In this document: piece by piece, positions 49,457 to 62,806 of the stretch
How the letters are laid out: each line of letters starts with the position of its first letter
How positions within the stretch are numbered: position 1 is the first letter of the stretch
From: Fagopyrum homotropicum
Lineage: Eukaryota; Streptophyta; Magnoliopsida; Caryophyllales; Polygonaceae
Length of the DNA: 64,000 nucleotides
Assembly (NCBI GenBank): GCA_033239125.1
Contig: BSWB01000002.1
Coordinates: 154,366,409-154,430,408, forward strand
Direction: 5' to 3'
The notes under the pieces: model-generated
What the model was told of the DNA's origin: nothing
Databases searched by the model: none
What the model saw: the letters and a program-made list of their open reading frames with translations, nothing else
Made by a program: the position numbers and the translations under genes

Positions 49457-52377
49457 TGTAACACCCCAAATTTTACAACTTAGGGAGTTACTGGTTAGGA
49501 CCGCACAGTGGGTCCCGACCTTAGTTTGACAACAACTTAACGTGATCTTACAACAAGGCACAGATAAGGAAAAACCAGAAATCATAAAATAGTTTTTATC
49601 AATGCATGAATGTGACCAGATCAACTACAGCCGGAAAAGTAATAAAACAAAGTACGAAAGGAAACAATGTTCAACTGTAAAACCCACAAATGCAAAAACT
49701 GCAAAACGTCCTAAAGTACGACACCCCGGCTGACCACTACCATCTGGATCACTCGGCATCTGCTCTAACCTGTGTCAAATCTAAACAACATATCAACAGT
49801 TAGCTAACTATCCAAATATAAGCAAAATGATAACAGCACAAACACAAGCAGAAATAAAAATAAACAAACATCATGCTGGCACTCAACCAATTATTATCTA
49901 TTGTTTAAGTGATTCACATTATTCAATTTAAGTTGTGGCACGAGAACAATTATTAGTTCTCGCCTCCGTTCCTTATCCAACTGGTGTAGGTCTAGCTGAC
50001 TTCCTTTGGTAGCATCACTACAAACCATGTGTGGACTAGTCCCGAAAGAAACCCCCAGCGCCCCGCGAGCTACTGAGCGGAAAGCCACCGCCCGTTACTC
50101 TTAGGCCAAAAATACAGGTCGGTATTTATATATCACAACCTATCTCTCTAACATGTCAATCACACACCACCATCATCATTTATACTCATATTTAGTAGTC
50201 AGCTAAGTAAGCCCAAAGGACTTACCTGTTATAACGCTCGACTCTTTAATAACCACTCGCTCTGTAAACTGTACCCACTCAGTTGCCTGTCAAAGGCGAT
50301 AAGTGTATTAGCACACTTTCACGTAGATAGAAGTCTAAAACTTCTAAGATCAAATAAGTATTAAGACGTACTAGTTACAGTATTAGTTTTAGGGTAAAAT
50401 GACCATTTTACCCTTGGTTCCGATTTTCTCGAAAACCCTAAAATTCATGTCCAACTCCTATTTGAAGTTCCAAAATTATATCCTAACTCTTAGAATTTTA
50501 TTTGGTTCGAAACTGACATTTTTCCTATGTTTCTATTTTCCGGAAGAAACGAAAAAGGTTTAACTTCGGCTCTAAATATAAAATTCTTAACAGCTTATAA
50601 AATTACCGAATTAAATCTCTAGATCATCTATGAGGTTCTATCTAACCTTAGAAGAAAGAATTTCTCCAAACTGTGCAGCCGATATTTTTATAATAATTCC
50701 CAAAGTCGGTTCTTCCCTCTACTTTCCTATACTTAGCCAAATTTTAAGTTTATCAAAACTGCTCAACTACCTAACTTCGGGAGTTCATAACTTTCAATCC
50801 GACCGTTCAATTCTCCCCAAATTTTAATATGCTAAACTACATATATCTGCCTACAACATATCAAAAATTCAACGGTGGATCTTTATCCAAAAGTTTTATA
50901 ATTGATCGACAAGGTGGGCTGTTGGTAACCTAGAAGCTGAAGGATGTAAAACGAATTTACAGCAGCCATTATTTTTCCATTGTTCATAAAATACAGCAGT
51001 CCATTATTCTTCCCCTTAGGTCTATATGCTCAGCAGCTACACAAGGTTAATTCCTACTGGTTATGATTTGGAACAAAATTCAATCTCCACTGCACTACTA
51101 CTTTACTAACGGGTTTACAGAGAATACTAACCAACGGTTGGGGTCCGATTTCCAGCTATGTAAATCCCGGTCGGCTCGCTTGCTTGGACTCCAACGTTGC
51201 ACCTCTCTCTCTTGGCTAGTTACTGCAGGACCCAGACGAGATTCAATTCCAGTTGGCACACGCACGTAAGGGAAAGCAGAAGGAAAGTAGGCAAGGACTC
51301 ACCTACTGCAGCGAATGAGGAACCTCGCCACTGTCTCGATCGGTCCACTGCAGTCAGGGAGGCAAGCGCTGCTGCGTGACTATTTCGGCTGGCTCGAGGC
51401 GGCGAAGGGCTGGCTGCGCAAGAAGGTGGTTATTGCTCTCGGGAACGCACAGAAGCGGAGGGAAGACGGAGACAAATAAGGTCGATGCACTAACCTGGTT
51501 TCGGTAGGGTCGAAATCTGCAGCAGGTCGAGATCCAATGATTCGATGAAGGCGTGCAGTAGGTCGAAGCAGAAGGCGATGCAGCAGATCGATTACAGAAG
51601 GGCGATGCAGCAGCAGGAACGCAGAAACGGCAGAAAATAAAACGCAGAAGGGAAGAGCGAGATTCGGGGGATATGATAGGAAAGAGAACGGTTACAGAAA
51701 GGGGAAGAGCTGTAACGGCCGTTCAGCAGGAGGAGGTACGAGTAATGTGACGCTGGGCTGAAGACTAATTGCTGCTGGGCCGAACTGGAGGCTGCAGAAG
51801 GCTGGACTGGCGGACAAGCAGCTGGGCTGGACTGGCGGACAAGCAGCTGGGATTGGCTTCTGGGCTGGAGCGGATATCAGCTGGGCGACTGGCTCCTGGG
51901 CTGGAGCGACGCTGGGCTGGCAACTCCGGAGCTGCTCACGGGCTGGCACAACAGTGGGCTGGAGTAGCGCTGGCTGAAGCAGGCGGAAGGTTGGACTGGG
52001 CTGCTGGCTGGGACGGCAAGGCTGCTGAGCTACTGGGCTGTTGGGCAAGCAACTCCCGGACTGAGCTGTTGGACGAAGGTAGACGTAGCCCGGTACTAAT
52101 TGTAGTTCGGAATCGAGAATCCGAAATTAATGTACGGAATAACCGGGTACGGAATATTTTACAGTTTAGGTTTAGTTACGAGTTCTATCATTTTATGTGA
52201 AGGTAAGTCACATAAAATGATAGACTTATAAAAAGTTCCATCATTTTATGTGAAAGAGGTCTACATAAAATGATAATTTTTATCCTAATATGTCTAACTA
52301 AGTAGACAGATATGAATTAATAGATCGAGGTCTATTTTATAATGTACAAAGACGGAATAAAAATTCCGGATTTTACA
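49457..52377. mobile_element. Solo LTR, 2.9 kb, TGTAACACCCC family
   Basis: It starts TGTAACACCCCAAATTTTAC and ends CCGGATTTTACA (TG...CA). Both flanks are GACTC (49452-49456 and 52378-52382), a perfect 5-bp target duplication. It is not followed by internal retrotransposon sequence, so it is a solo LTR left by recombination between two LTRs. Orientation is unclear: in reverse complement it would end GGGGTGTTACA, also common for plant LTR ends. A GC-rich stretch near 51.7-52.05 kb carries a 25-bp tandem duplication (51802-51851). The frames there are low-complexity and not called. Confidence 0.88.
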
Positions 52378-52610
52378 GACTCGAGCGATATAAAATGAAT
52401 TGAACATACATAATGTATGACGTGTGATAATGACAAAGAATACACTTTATTTCTTATATTTAACCGTTATGTACACATTTCCAAGTAATATGTATTTATC
52501 ACACAATCACAAACAAAACTCGACACATTATTATGTACATATGTATACATATTTCACACTCAGCATTAATATGTACATATGTATACATATTTTCAATTAA
52601 TAGGTAATTC

Positions 52611-52751
52611 GTACACAAGATTTTTGGTTACACAAGTCTTTTATTTATAAATATTGTGTATTTTAAATATGTACTGATATTGTGTAATTGAAACTTTGTA
52701 TTAATATAGTATATCATAAAAAGAATACACAAAATTTAATTAGCATAACTG
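52611..52751. repeat. Inverted-repeat arm, right
   Basis: Partner of 49309-49450. Between the LTR end and this arm, a 24-bp word ('atgtacatatgtatacatat') is repeated directly at about 52530 and 52570. Confidence 0.85.
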
Positions 52752-54679
52752 AGTATTTCCTATTTAACGTTTCAAAATATATGTTTAGATCATTAATTAA
52801 GAAAATAATTAAATTTATACAAGAGAGAATATTTTCTAAAAAGGTAACATCTTTAATTATTTTCTATTAAATTTTTTTCATGATAACATAGAATGCATAC
52901 TTTGTCTACATATAACAAAAAGTGTCTACTTTGTACACAAATTACATAATGTACCTACTTAACTAAGCCATCCATAAAATATTTTAAACTTTAAATTTTG
53001 ATAAAATAGAGTTAACAACTGTGTACATTCTAAAGATTAAGTAATGACATTTATTATATTTTAATAATACTTTCCAAATCAGTAATATGGAGTATATATG
53101 ATAAAAAAAAAAAGATTATAATTATGAAATATACATATAATTTTTTTATGTCCTAAATTTGTTTTAGTACTGATTTAAGGAAGAGATTTAACATTTTGTA
53201 CATCCTATATATTTTTAATTTTCAAAAAGTATTGCGTAGTGAATTAAAGGAAGATATTACTCCATTTTCTTATATATGAGAAACTCGTTCTCGTTTATTT
53301 TGTGAGTAACCAAATATTTATGATAAATGTACTATACATACTAAAGTTGAAGTTATTTATACCATGTGTCGAGCCGATAGTAATTAAAAATTCACGTGCC
53401 AACCATTTATTAATTCCATCAAATTTATATTTTATAATAATTACTAATTAAAATTAATATCAAATAATTAATATAACTATTAATTTCAGAAAATATCATT
53501 TTAAAGGAAATTTTAATTTGATATTTTAAATAATTTATGAAATTCATATATTTTGATTTTCATTGATTAAGTAATTTTTATTATATTGAAAATAACTCTT
53601 ATAAATAGGTTTTTTTCTTCTAAAATATTCTAACAAGTAGTTTTAGCGATAAGCTAATCTACATATTTATTTATATTAATTTTTTGAATTTTTAATAGAA
53701 ACATATAAAAAAAATTGTGCAAACACAAGAAGTGTTAAACTAATTTTATATAAATTCTCGAATAATTTGGTTGAGTGAGAAGATTATATTTTAATAATAA
53801 TTTCTAATAAACATAAATTTAAAACTCTAATATTAACCACGTAAATATAAAAGAGCACTGTTAAATCATTTTCAATTTTTTTTATAAACGAAGTCTTTTG
53901 AAAATATCTCTGAATAAAATCTAATCTTCAAAATAATATAACTATAATGGAAAATAGAAAATATACATATGAATTTGTTGATAACCTCTTTAAAGTTGTG
54001 AAAAATGGTGATGGAAAAAGAATTCATGTGATAAGACGTAGAAAGGGAAAAAGACAGCTAATGGGAGAAGCAACCTGGGAGAGTCATCCACAGAGACAGC
54101 TCATCATCAATCATCATTCACGCCATTAATGCTCTACTACTGCACGTCCACTCTTATTTATTGTACCACTTACTGGATCATTCTTGTAAGCCCAATTCGT
54201 TTCCATCTTTTTGGGCCATTTTAAGGCCCAATTAAAGTTATTGGGCCTAAACAAAGCCCATTACCGATATTATAAACTGCTCAACTTGAAAGCCCGGATA
54301 TTCGAGGTCAGTTCATATCTGATTTGAGAGTATCAGAGTATTCGGTAATTTTTAGCCGGATTGGATATCCAAAACCGAAAATTAACTTATTTATGGGTTA
54401 ATTGTTATCCGATTCAGCCGGACATATCCGATATCCGTAATAACAGCATCGATGAACGGATTATTTAGCGTTTGCTTTTTGAATCGGATTATCGGATCAA
54501 CCGGATTTGAATTTTTGCTCATCCTACTTTGCATTACCATACATAATTGTTCAAGATATTTCAATCATATATCATAAATCAATGAATCATTACTATAGTA
54601 TAATTTATAAAGTCAATGACTTAATCTTATTTTATTATCAATTAATTTTACTATATGGAGCAAAGGTGAGACGGAGAAC
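52752..54679. other. AT-rich intergenic region
   Basis: No gene recognised. A cluster of GGCCCA / TGGGCC words lies at 54190-54265. A self-similar island on 'ggatat' / 'ccggat' words covers about 54290-54510 and ends 'tttgctcatcct', an hAT-like terminus in reverse. Confidence 0.5.
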
Positions 54680-55095
54680 TCATGCCACCAGCACCATGTT
54701 CATAGCTTGGAATGCATTATCAATGAATCGGATAAAGATTAACACGGATGGAGCGGTCAAGTCGAGTGAAATGTTACGGCAACGGATATTCTTAGTTTCT
54801 TATGAGTAACAAAGGTGAGTGGCAACCAGAAATTTTTCCACAATATCAAGATGCGCAGGGTACCTATGGCTAATCACCGGGTATCCTGCATGAGCTCGAA
54901 ATTGCATGGGAACAAATGTGGACTAGACAAGTAATCTTCTAAAGGGATTCCCAACTAGCCATTCCACTCATGATTAAGAATTTGATTCACAAATACCAAC
55001 ACTTTATGCAAAGAGGTTGGATTATTCAAACTCGTCGTGTTTATAAGGAAGCGGACACTACTTGGTTTGCCTGTAAATTTTGCTTCTAGTTTTAA
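54680..55095 (+). pseudogene. RNase H (LINE-type) fragment
   Basis: The plus frame reads WNALSMNRIKINTDGAVKSS, the start of plant RVT_3 RNase H domains (KINTDGA holds the first catalytic Asp). Other frames continue with RCAGYLWLIT and a QLAI / DYSN type block up to about 55090. Several stops and frameshifts make it a relic. Confidence 0.72.
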
Positions 55096-55629
55096 CATTG
55101 ATTTTCATGTATCGTTTTACCCTGTTAGGAGTAAGTGAATTTAATGACGTTGATAAAAGGATCAGACTATCACATTTTATGATTACTTAGTCTAATATTT
55201 TCTTATGCGACTGCAAATCCATTTCATGACGAGCACACAACTAAAAGTTTTGCTGTCGATGATCAAGCTCGCACATAAACAATCATTTTTTTAATCATAA
55301 TTAGTTGGTCGATCTCCTCTTAACAATCACCATAACATGTAGTTACATTTATATATGCTAATCATATATTTTAATGATTAAGAATGGGCTAGCTAGGTTG
55401 CTTCTGTCTATATGATTCCAAACAAAAACATATCCAAACTTCATTTCTTAAACCGATTGATCAATCTATCTGTCATTCTTTCTCATCCTCTAACAAAATA
55501 AAGGTTCATTTTCTTCTTGTTATTCATTAATACTAATTAATCCAGTTTCACTTGCTTTTATATCTCCATTAACTACATTAACTCTTAAGAAGGTAGAAAT
55601 TTGTCTTCAGTTATCAAATCTCCGGAAGA

Positions 55630-58352
55630 ATGACCCCAGAAAATGGAGCAATCTACACAATTCAATCTCCCGGAATCTGCAGAGTAACAAGATCCCATCT
55701 CCACGACTGGCTCGTACTGCTCGTTTTAATCGGATTAGAAGTCGTTCTTGAGCTCGTAATCCATCCTTTCAATCGATTCGTAAGCAAGGAGATGTTGGTA
55801 GATCTTAAGTACCCTTTGAAGCCTAATACTGTCCCGATGTGGACAGTTCCGGTAAGATCGATCTCTCGTGTTTTTATTGCTTCATTTGATGATTACTACA
55901 AGGTTTTGTGAGTTGTTTTTGTTGGTTTTAGTTGTTTGCAGGAGTTCTTCCCATTATCATATTTTTGATCTTCTATATCTGTAGGAGAAATGTATATGAT
56001 CTTCATAACGCTGTTCTTGGTTAGTTTCGTAACGCTAATCTTGGAACGATTAAGATATACAGCTAAGTTTTTTTAACGTTATTAATTTGTTGTTGTTGTG
56101 AATAGGGTTATTGTATGCAATGCTAAGTACAGCAGTAATCACAAGTGCTGTAAAGGATGCAGTTGGTCGTCCAAGGCCAGATTTCTTCTGGCGTTGCTTT
56201 CCTGATGGCTTAGAGGTATTCTATAGTGTATTTGTCTATTCGTTTGTGACAAATTCTGGTGTAGTCAAATTTAATGAGGTACCGTTCTAAAATCAATCGA
56301 CAATGATAAAATGAGTGTACCGCAAATTATATACTAGACTCTTTATCTACTTATGATCGATATTGAATATTTTCACGTGTCCTCAACTACATCTGTCTAA
56401 GCCGGTTAATGTTTGACACCTTGGCTCAAGACTGGAAAACACGTTAAACTAGAAAACGGGTCAGGATGGTAGCTGGGATGGTAGCTTGGAAACATGATGA
56501 TGGGTGTACGTGAGTTTAACACATAAGTCTAATGAGAATGTCCGCCGCCTTTCGCTCCCGATTTGGTTGACTTCCCCTTTGCCCCTTTCACTTTTTCTTA
56601 AGTTTCGCAGACTAGCTCCTAACTTCCTTGATAGAGCGATGAGCTTACTTAAATAGAGTGCTATTCTCAGTCTGCTTGGTTTCTTCTAAGATTTGAACCC
56701 CAACGACAAGTGAACCTACGGGCGGGACATGTCTTTATAGTTGACGCAATTAGTGAGTTCGACCAGTCCATACCGGAGACCGAACCGGATCGAAGGACCA
56801 GATTTTTCAGAAATATGGACATGAGACCGGAATTTCGTTCCGACCCGAGTCCATATAAGCTCTTTCTCTTGTACTTTTTTAGTTTTATATTTTTTTTAAA
56901 TATTAGTTTTTAGACCGACTCGGTTCATCGGTTTTTCCCGGCCTTGTATATTGTCGGATCGGATCGGTTAAAAATGCACAAATCTAGACGCGATATCATT
57001 TTCACATATAGGTTCATTTAAAATTCATTTTAATTTATTCTTTCACTTTGCAGAAATATGACAGTCTTGGCAATGTTGTATGTCACGGTACAAAAAGTGT
57101 TGTTGTTGAGGGATACAAAAGCTTCCCTAGCGGCCATTCTTCAAGTGAGTATACCCTAATCTATAGATTTCGCAAACCCTAATTTCAAAACAAAATTATC
57201 CGGTCATCTGATTTTAGGATGAAACCCTAATAAATATATTTTTTTGTAGTGTCATTTGCGGGATTAGGATTCTTATCATTGTACTTAGCTGCAAAGATCA
57301 AAGCCTTCGACCATCGAGGGCACGTTGCAAAGCTTTGCGTCGTCTTCATACCGCTCTTAGCAGCAACGTTTGTCGCGATTTCTCGAGTTGACGATTATTG
57401 GCATCATTGGACAGATGTGTTTGCCGGTGGTTTGTTAGGTTTGATTAATCAAATGTTAACTCATTAGTCAACTTAATTTCCAATTGAATTAGTCACTAAA
57501 CTATATATATATATGCACGTTAACAAGAACTTGTTCAAATTGATTAATCATGCATGGGTTACTTCTCTGCATGATCGTTGATTAACATTCTTTTATTAAG
57601 TTTAATTAAATGTTATTTTTTAAAAAATATATTTTCTACATTTAACTTTTTATTTTATGTTTTCTGATGAAGGGATGATCGTCGCATTGTTCTGCTACCA
57701 CCAGTTCTTCCCTCCACCATATGATATCCAAGGTACGTACGTATAGGTTACAACTTAATTCCTACCAAAAAAAAGTTTACAAAGTAATTAATATATTTTG
57801 TGCGGTATTACAAATCCTACGGTTATGGTTTAGGGTGAAGAATCCTCGATTAGGTAATTATTTGGATGAGGTACGTTTTTAGTACGAGGCGGGTGATGAA
57901 AGTAATGAAACCGAATATATGTGACTATACCGCTGAATATATGTGACTATACCGCCGAATATATAGAATTAGGTCCGACGAATATTTCTGGCATTAATAA
58001 CACGATTTCCCCCTTTAGTGTCGTCTAATCTCAGCCATCTATTTAACGATCTAACGGATACAATTTGTTCTCATTATACATGTTAAGAACTGTTTACATG
58101 GGAGTCAACCTCTCTATATATATATTCTATCAATTTTAGAAGATAAAGATATATAGTCTATCAATTTTAGAATAACTAGCCTGTAAAATTTTGTAAATGG
58201 ATTCAGGATGGCAACCTTATGCAAGCTTACTAGCAATGGGGGAGTTGCATAGAGATAGCGAAGGTGAAAGAGTGGATAATTCCAACGCTGAGGTCCAGAA
58301 TGATGATCACTTGAATGTTGGTGGCAAAGTTAATATTGATTCCAATGTATGA
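55630..58352 (+). CDS. Lipid phosphate phosphatase (phosphatidate phosphatase, PAP2 family)
   Basis: An integral membrane enzyme that removes phosphate from phosphatidic acid and related lipids. Seven exons close in frame to 301 aa: 55630-55851, 55932-56019, 56106-56215, 57054-57144, 57250-57438, 57673-57732, 58207-58352. All three PAP2 motifs are intact: KX6RP at 120-128 (KDAVGRPRP), PSGH at 165-168, and SRX5HX3D at 215-226 (SRVDDYWHHWTD), which supply the phosphate-binding residues, the nucleophilic His and the acid pair. Hydrophobic segments are seen near 26-42, 75-95, 104-118, 172-186, 196-214 and 229-243. Length and motifs match plant LPP2-like proteins. The exon 2 acceptor was set at 55931 because the nearer AG breaks the frame. 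Intron 3 (838 bp) carries a transposon-like insert. The C-terminal ~35 residues are polar and look variable. Confidence 0.94.
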
Positions 58353-59404
58353 AAAAGCTTAATTTACTGGTTAATGGATTCAAATTTCTGTAAACTGCAA
58401 TCGAACTGTTTGAGATTTAGGAGGAAGAAGATAGGGTTTTTATCCAAAATACAATCACCATCACAACATCAAATGGAATTTTTTTAACTGACAGCAATAT
58501 GCATTTGCTTCAGAAATTTAGAAGTAAATCGATTCAGAAGAAGAAGAAGCTAATGGAGTCGTATACGGTGTTTGAAGGATGAAGAAAGATGAGGGAACAT
58601 CAGACCTTGAAAAAAAGTTTACAACCACACAATTCTAACTAACATGTAGGGATCACATGATGTTTAAACTATTGTTATGTAGTACTTTCATGTGAACCGT
58701 GTTGGAAAGGACTCCTACTTTCGTGTTAGATGAGAAATGTTGTAACATGTGGAGAATAGTATCTATAAGATTTTGTTGATTATACATGGGAGGAGATCAC
58801 CCTCTTATACAATGATCTAGTAAGTTTTATTTGAGATGAGAATTCTAGAAGTACAACATATTCTAGAAGATATTTTAAGATTAATTCTAGACTAATCTTT
58901 TTTTTTTTTTGGTTGGAATTCTAGACTAATCTTTGTTTTGCTTTCTCTAGACCCTTTTCCATAATGGGTTCTTTCATTTGGATCTTAACTCATTGGATTT
59001 AGTCCAATTTAATTAGATAATTTATCTAATAAATTGGCTTGATTACCTTGGCATCAATATTCAAACTTCTTGATTGTATTACTTTGGTCATAATATCTTA
59101 CCGGTTCTTGTCAGTTTTACCTTGTCAAGGTGAAAAATTGTTTCTTCAAGGACATCTTATATCCAATATTGTCGTATATTAATGTGTTTTGAGATGAAGT
59201 GGAGAGTTGAGTTCTTGCTAGGTGAATTGTGTTTTGATTATTGCATTTACTTTACTCCATTCTCTATTGGAAAATCTTCATTCATAACATCTCATTGCAA
59301 ACCTAAGTGGTTGCAATGTATTATGTCTTAGTGATGGATACGACAACAAACTTTTGTAACTTTAATTACGATGAAAAAACTCTCCTACAAACGTGATCAG
59401 TATT
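58353..59404. other. 3' flank of the LPP gene
   Basis: Includes the LPP 3' UTR and AT-rich spacer with short direct repeats of 'attctagactaatctt' (at about 58880 and 58920). No gene recognised. Confidence 0.5.
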
Positions 59405-61020
59405 CTAACGTTGATATCTTGGATTCAGTACCATCGACTCAATTGGCATTTGTGTATCCTTTAAGTATGGTATTTTCGTTTCCGAATCATGAGCATTGAT
59501 TAACGGTGCCTTATAGATACGGAGGATCCATTTCACTGTGGCATAATGTTCCTTTCCTGGATTTTCTATGAAGTGACTTACAACTTTAATTGTGTAGGCA
59601 ATACCAGGCCTAGTACAAACCATGACACACATGAGGTTTCCAACTGTTGACACCGAGGGGGTATTCTTTATATCCCACTTCCCTTGTTCACTTGTCGGGC
59701 TTTGCTTTGAACTCACCTTGAAGTGCCCGACAAGTGGTATGTTTACCAACTTAGCTTGGCGCATATTGAACCTTTCCAACACTTTTTCGATATATTTTTC
59801 TTGGGATAGGCATAAAAGTTTCTTTGATTATTTATCCCAAGAATTTGCCGATCCTAAGTAATTCATGACAAAGATTCTTCTCAAATCCTTCTTTAAAGCT
59901 TAGCATATATATTGTTACGATCATGATCTATAATTAATATGTCATCGACATAGAGTTACGATATAAGGAAATCGCCACTAACATACCTCTTCATGAAGTC
60001 ATAGGGGTCACATTGATTTTTCTTGAAGTCGTGATCGGTCATGAAAGAGTTGAACTTCTTTTACCATTGGTTTAGTCCACAAAGATTCTTCGTATGCCAA
60101 CACACTAATTTCTTCTTGCTTGGTAATTGAATCCTTCACGTTGCTCTATGTATATCTCCTCCCCGAGACACTGAGTTGTTCGATCTTCAAGTCCAGAGAA
60201 AATGATGTACCCAAGAACAACTTGGATTTACGACATCTTTCCACCTTTGTTTTAATTTGATATACCCATATATCTATTCTTCAAAACTTGTCTCCATTCT
60301 AACATCTCCGCCAAACTCATAAGTGTGGGTTTCATACAATGATTCTATCTTTTCTTGCATAACTTGTACCACTCACTCTTGGTGTAATCATTTATAACCT
60401 CTTTATAACTTTAAGGTTCCCTTAGTTTGTATGGGTCACATATTCATTTGATGTGTATGGAGTAGAAGACCATCTCGGTTAAGACTCTATTGGAATTTTC
60501 AATTGTGATTTTGATGCTTGATGGTCAGGTTTCTTCTCACCGTGCTCCGAATTAGGGTTATTCTCTTCAACATTGTCGCTTCTTGGCACAACTTCTTTTT
60601 ATTTGTTTTGTCGTGTAAGAGAAGGATAGGGGTTGACATACTTCTTTTGACTCTCACCCTTGCTTTTTAGAATATATGATATCTTCAATTGTTTGGTATT
60701 AGAAGAATAATACATCTTGGCTTTTAAATAGCTTCTTGTTATTGGATTCCAAATTTGATGCATGAGTTAATCTTTGAGTGTTCAAGATAGATGAATTCTT
60801 TAAGTTTGACATCAAAGGTCAACACATTTGTCTTACGAAATGTGAGTGAATGTCATGAACCCAAATGTGAGTGAATGACTTACACTCAAACACCTTTAAT
60901 AGTTATAAAGAAACTAGCTAGCTTCTTTCTTCACCAAACTTTCTCTACGGTATCATCATCCAAGGAAACAAACGGTGTAAGGTTGACAATAATAGTGACG
61001 GTCTTCGCAACATGCCATGA
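59405..61020 (-). pseudogene. Ty1/copia pol relic
   Basis: From right to left on the minus strand: a decayed C-terminal integrase region (about 60.8-61.0 kb, DDDTVEKVW); reverse transcriptase pieces such as LEEEIYIEQ-type words near 60.18 kb; the catalytic LYVDDILI block at about 59933-59956; and MLERFNMRQAKLVNIPLVGH with CVMVCTRPGIAYTI in 59782-59405, the usual region after the RT core. Many frameshifts and stops. No LTRs recognised. The frame at 61034-61324 is not recognised. Confidence 0.78.
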
Positions 61021-61634
61021 GAAATTTAGTGTGTCATAACATACACAAAACTATTTTTGTAAGTGCTCGTTCATGTACCATCCTTAAGTATACTCCATCT
61101 TTACAGACCGTTAAATTAAACGACTTTGTTACGAAATATTTTCTTTTTAAATTATGAACTCGATCTTTGTCAATAATAAAAATCATTTGTATATGCAAAG
61201 ACATCTTCAAATAAAGGATTTGTCGATGTACGGTGACCACCTTTCGGTTCAGAAGCTCCCACTTCTTCTCGATCTCCCCTTCAAGCTTATCCTTGCTGAT
61301 GATGACTTGTACAAGTCCTTGCAATAGATGTGATGCTTATAATCGGATTTCAGTAGGAATATCACCCATCGTGAATTTGAACGTTTTACCATCATGAATG
61401 ACGATAGCCTCCATCTTTGAAACACGATTTAAAACCAAGCAGACTAACATCTACCGTGAGTTTGAATTTTTGTGTTGGTTGGTTATGAAACATGGGACTA
61501 ATTAAACCAACGGTTAATTGATACCCTCACTTGTTTTTATTATCGAAGGAATTTTACTAGATTTTTGTGGACATACTCACAACTTAATTATCTAGGACTC
61601 TTACTTAGCTCATTGGATATATGTTATTTATTAA

Positions 61635-61714
61635 ACTAGTTCATAACCCGTGTCTTGCACAGGTATTTGTTAATATTTGATTTAAAACTTGCGTATGTTA
61701 ATGATATAAACTAA
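61635..61714 (-). mobile_element. Helitron 3' terminus (outer copy)
   Basis: The minus strand shows a hairpin (ACCTGTGCAAGACACGGGT) then TATGAACTAG, ending at 61635 with T as the next base. Its 5' end is not found. The Helitron at 61715-63905 appears to be inserted into it. Confidence 0.55.
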
Positions 61715-62249
61715 ACTAGTTTAGAGCCCGCACCTTGTGCGGGTTTTGTGTAAGTAAAAAATATTATATTTTTGATTTTATACATTATGTATTTGAGATT
61801 AATCTATAAATTTTTTTTTAAGATTAAGAAAAAATATTTTATCCAAACTTAGCCATTTTTTTATTAACTACTACAACTAACATCATGTTGTGAGGATTAA
61901 ATTAAAAATTTTAAACAAACGGTGTAAGGATTAAATTAAAAATCAAAAAAATTATAGATATAGTATCATAATTATACCTCAATATAATATTTAAAACTTA
62001 GTTATTTATTATAAACAATATCTTGAAAAGATTGAATAGATTATAAAAATAACATATAAATTTTAAAAAAGTGAAAGATGGTAAAATTTAACTATTTTGA
62101 GTGTAAACAAGATTTCAAGTTTGGGCTAATTAGGTAAGTAGGCTTCTTTTTTTTTTATTGTACACTAAGTAGGCTTTTATTAGTTTTTCAATTAGTAAAT
62201 ATACCCCTCCCATATTTTTTTACCCTCCAACCCTAATTTTTCCTGAGCC

Positions 62250-62806
62250 GCTTCTCTCACCTTACGACTTTTCCTCAACCTTCACCCTCTTCACTCACCT
62301 CCCCTTTCTGGTATGAGTTTTCTACCAGCAAATCTCAGATCTAGTCACCCCGTCGTTGCCCGTGTCGTCGCTCCGTTAACGCCAGGCCAGAGGAGGTGCG
62401 GCCCGCCGTTGTTGTCGTCGCGCCACCAAGGAGTAGTTGAGACCAGTGCAGGCCTGCAGTCACGATTTGTAGCAACTCACTCTCCGGTTGTCTTCAATGC
62501 CGCACCATTAGAAGCTAGTCGCCGCCTGGAGGTCGTCTCCGTTGAGGGCTCGATAGTCGCCGCTGGAGGTCGCCTTCGCCGCTGAGGTCGCCTACGCCGT
62601 TCGTTTCCCCTCGCATCTGAGTTTTGGAAGAAGCTTCTTGAACTTCCTTTTGGCATATTTGTTGTATGGATCTTAGATTAGATTACAAATCTGCTCTTCT
62701 ACTATTTTTTCCTTTGGATTTTTCGGACATGTTTGTCTGACTTAAGTTTCATATTCTCCCATATACAGATCATGGGAAAGGTCTACAAATTCTTACCTGT
62801 AAGTTT
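62250..62806 (+). pseudogene. Possible captured 5' gene fragment
   Basis: A pyrimidine-rich then GC-rich, repeat-poor stretch unlike its AT-rich surroundings (62250-62640) is followed by an intron-like segment. That ends in a pyrimidine-rich tract and AG near 62768, with ATGGGAAAGGTCTACAAATT and CTTACC before GTAAGT at about 62802. This resembles a first exon plus a short coding exon (MGKVYKFLP). The source gene is not recognised. A 90-codon frame at 62313-62585 is possible but low-complexity. Confidence 0.35.

Noticed and set aside
51692..52200. Overlapping long frames on both strands in the GC-rich LTR zone
   Set aside because: Tandem low-complexity repeats within a bounded solo LTR produce open frames by composition.
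53947..54129. 60-residue frame with a chromodomain-like end (GEATWES)
   Set aside because: Only a short word resembles a chromodomain. The aromatic cage residues and neighbouring integrase are not visible.
61034..61324. 96-residue minus frame right of the copia relic
   Set aside because: Could be a more N-terminal copia piece, but no diagnostic motif is visible.
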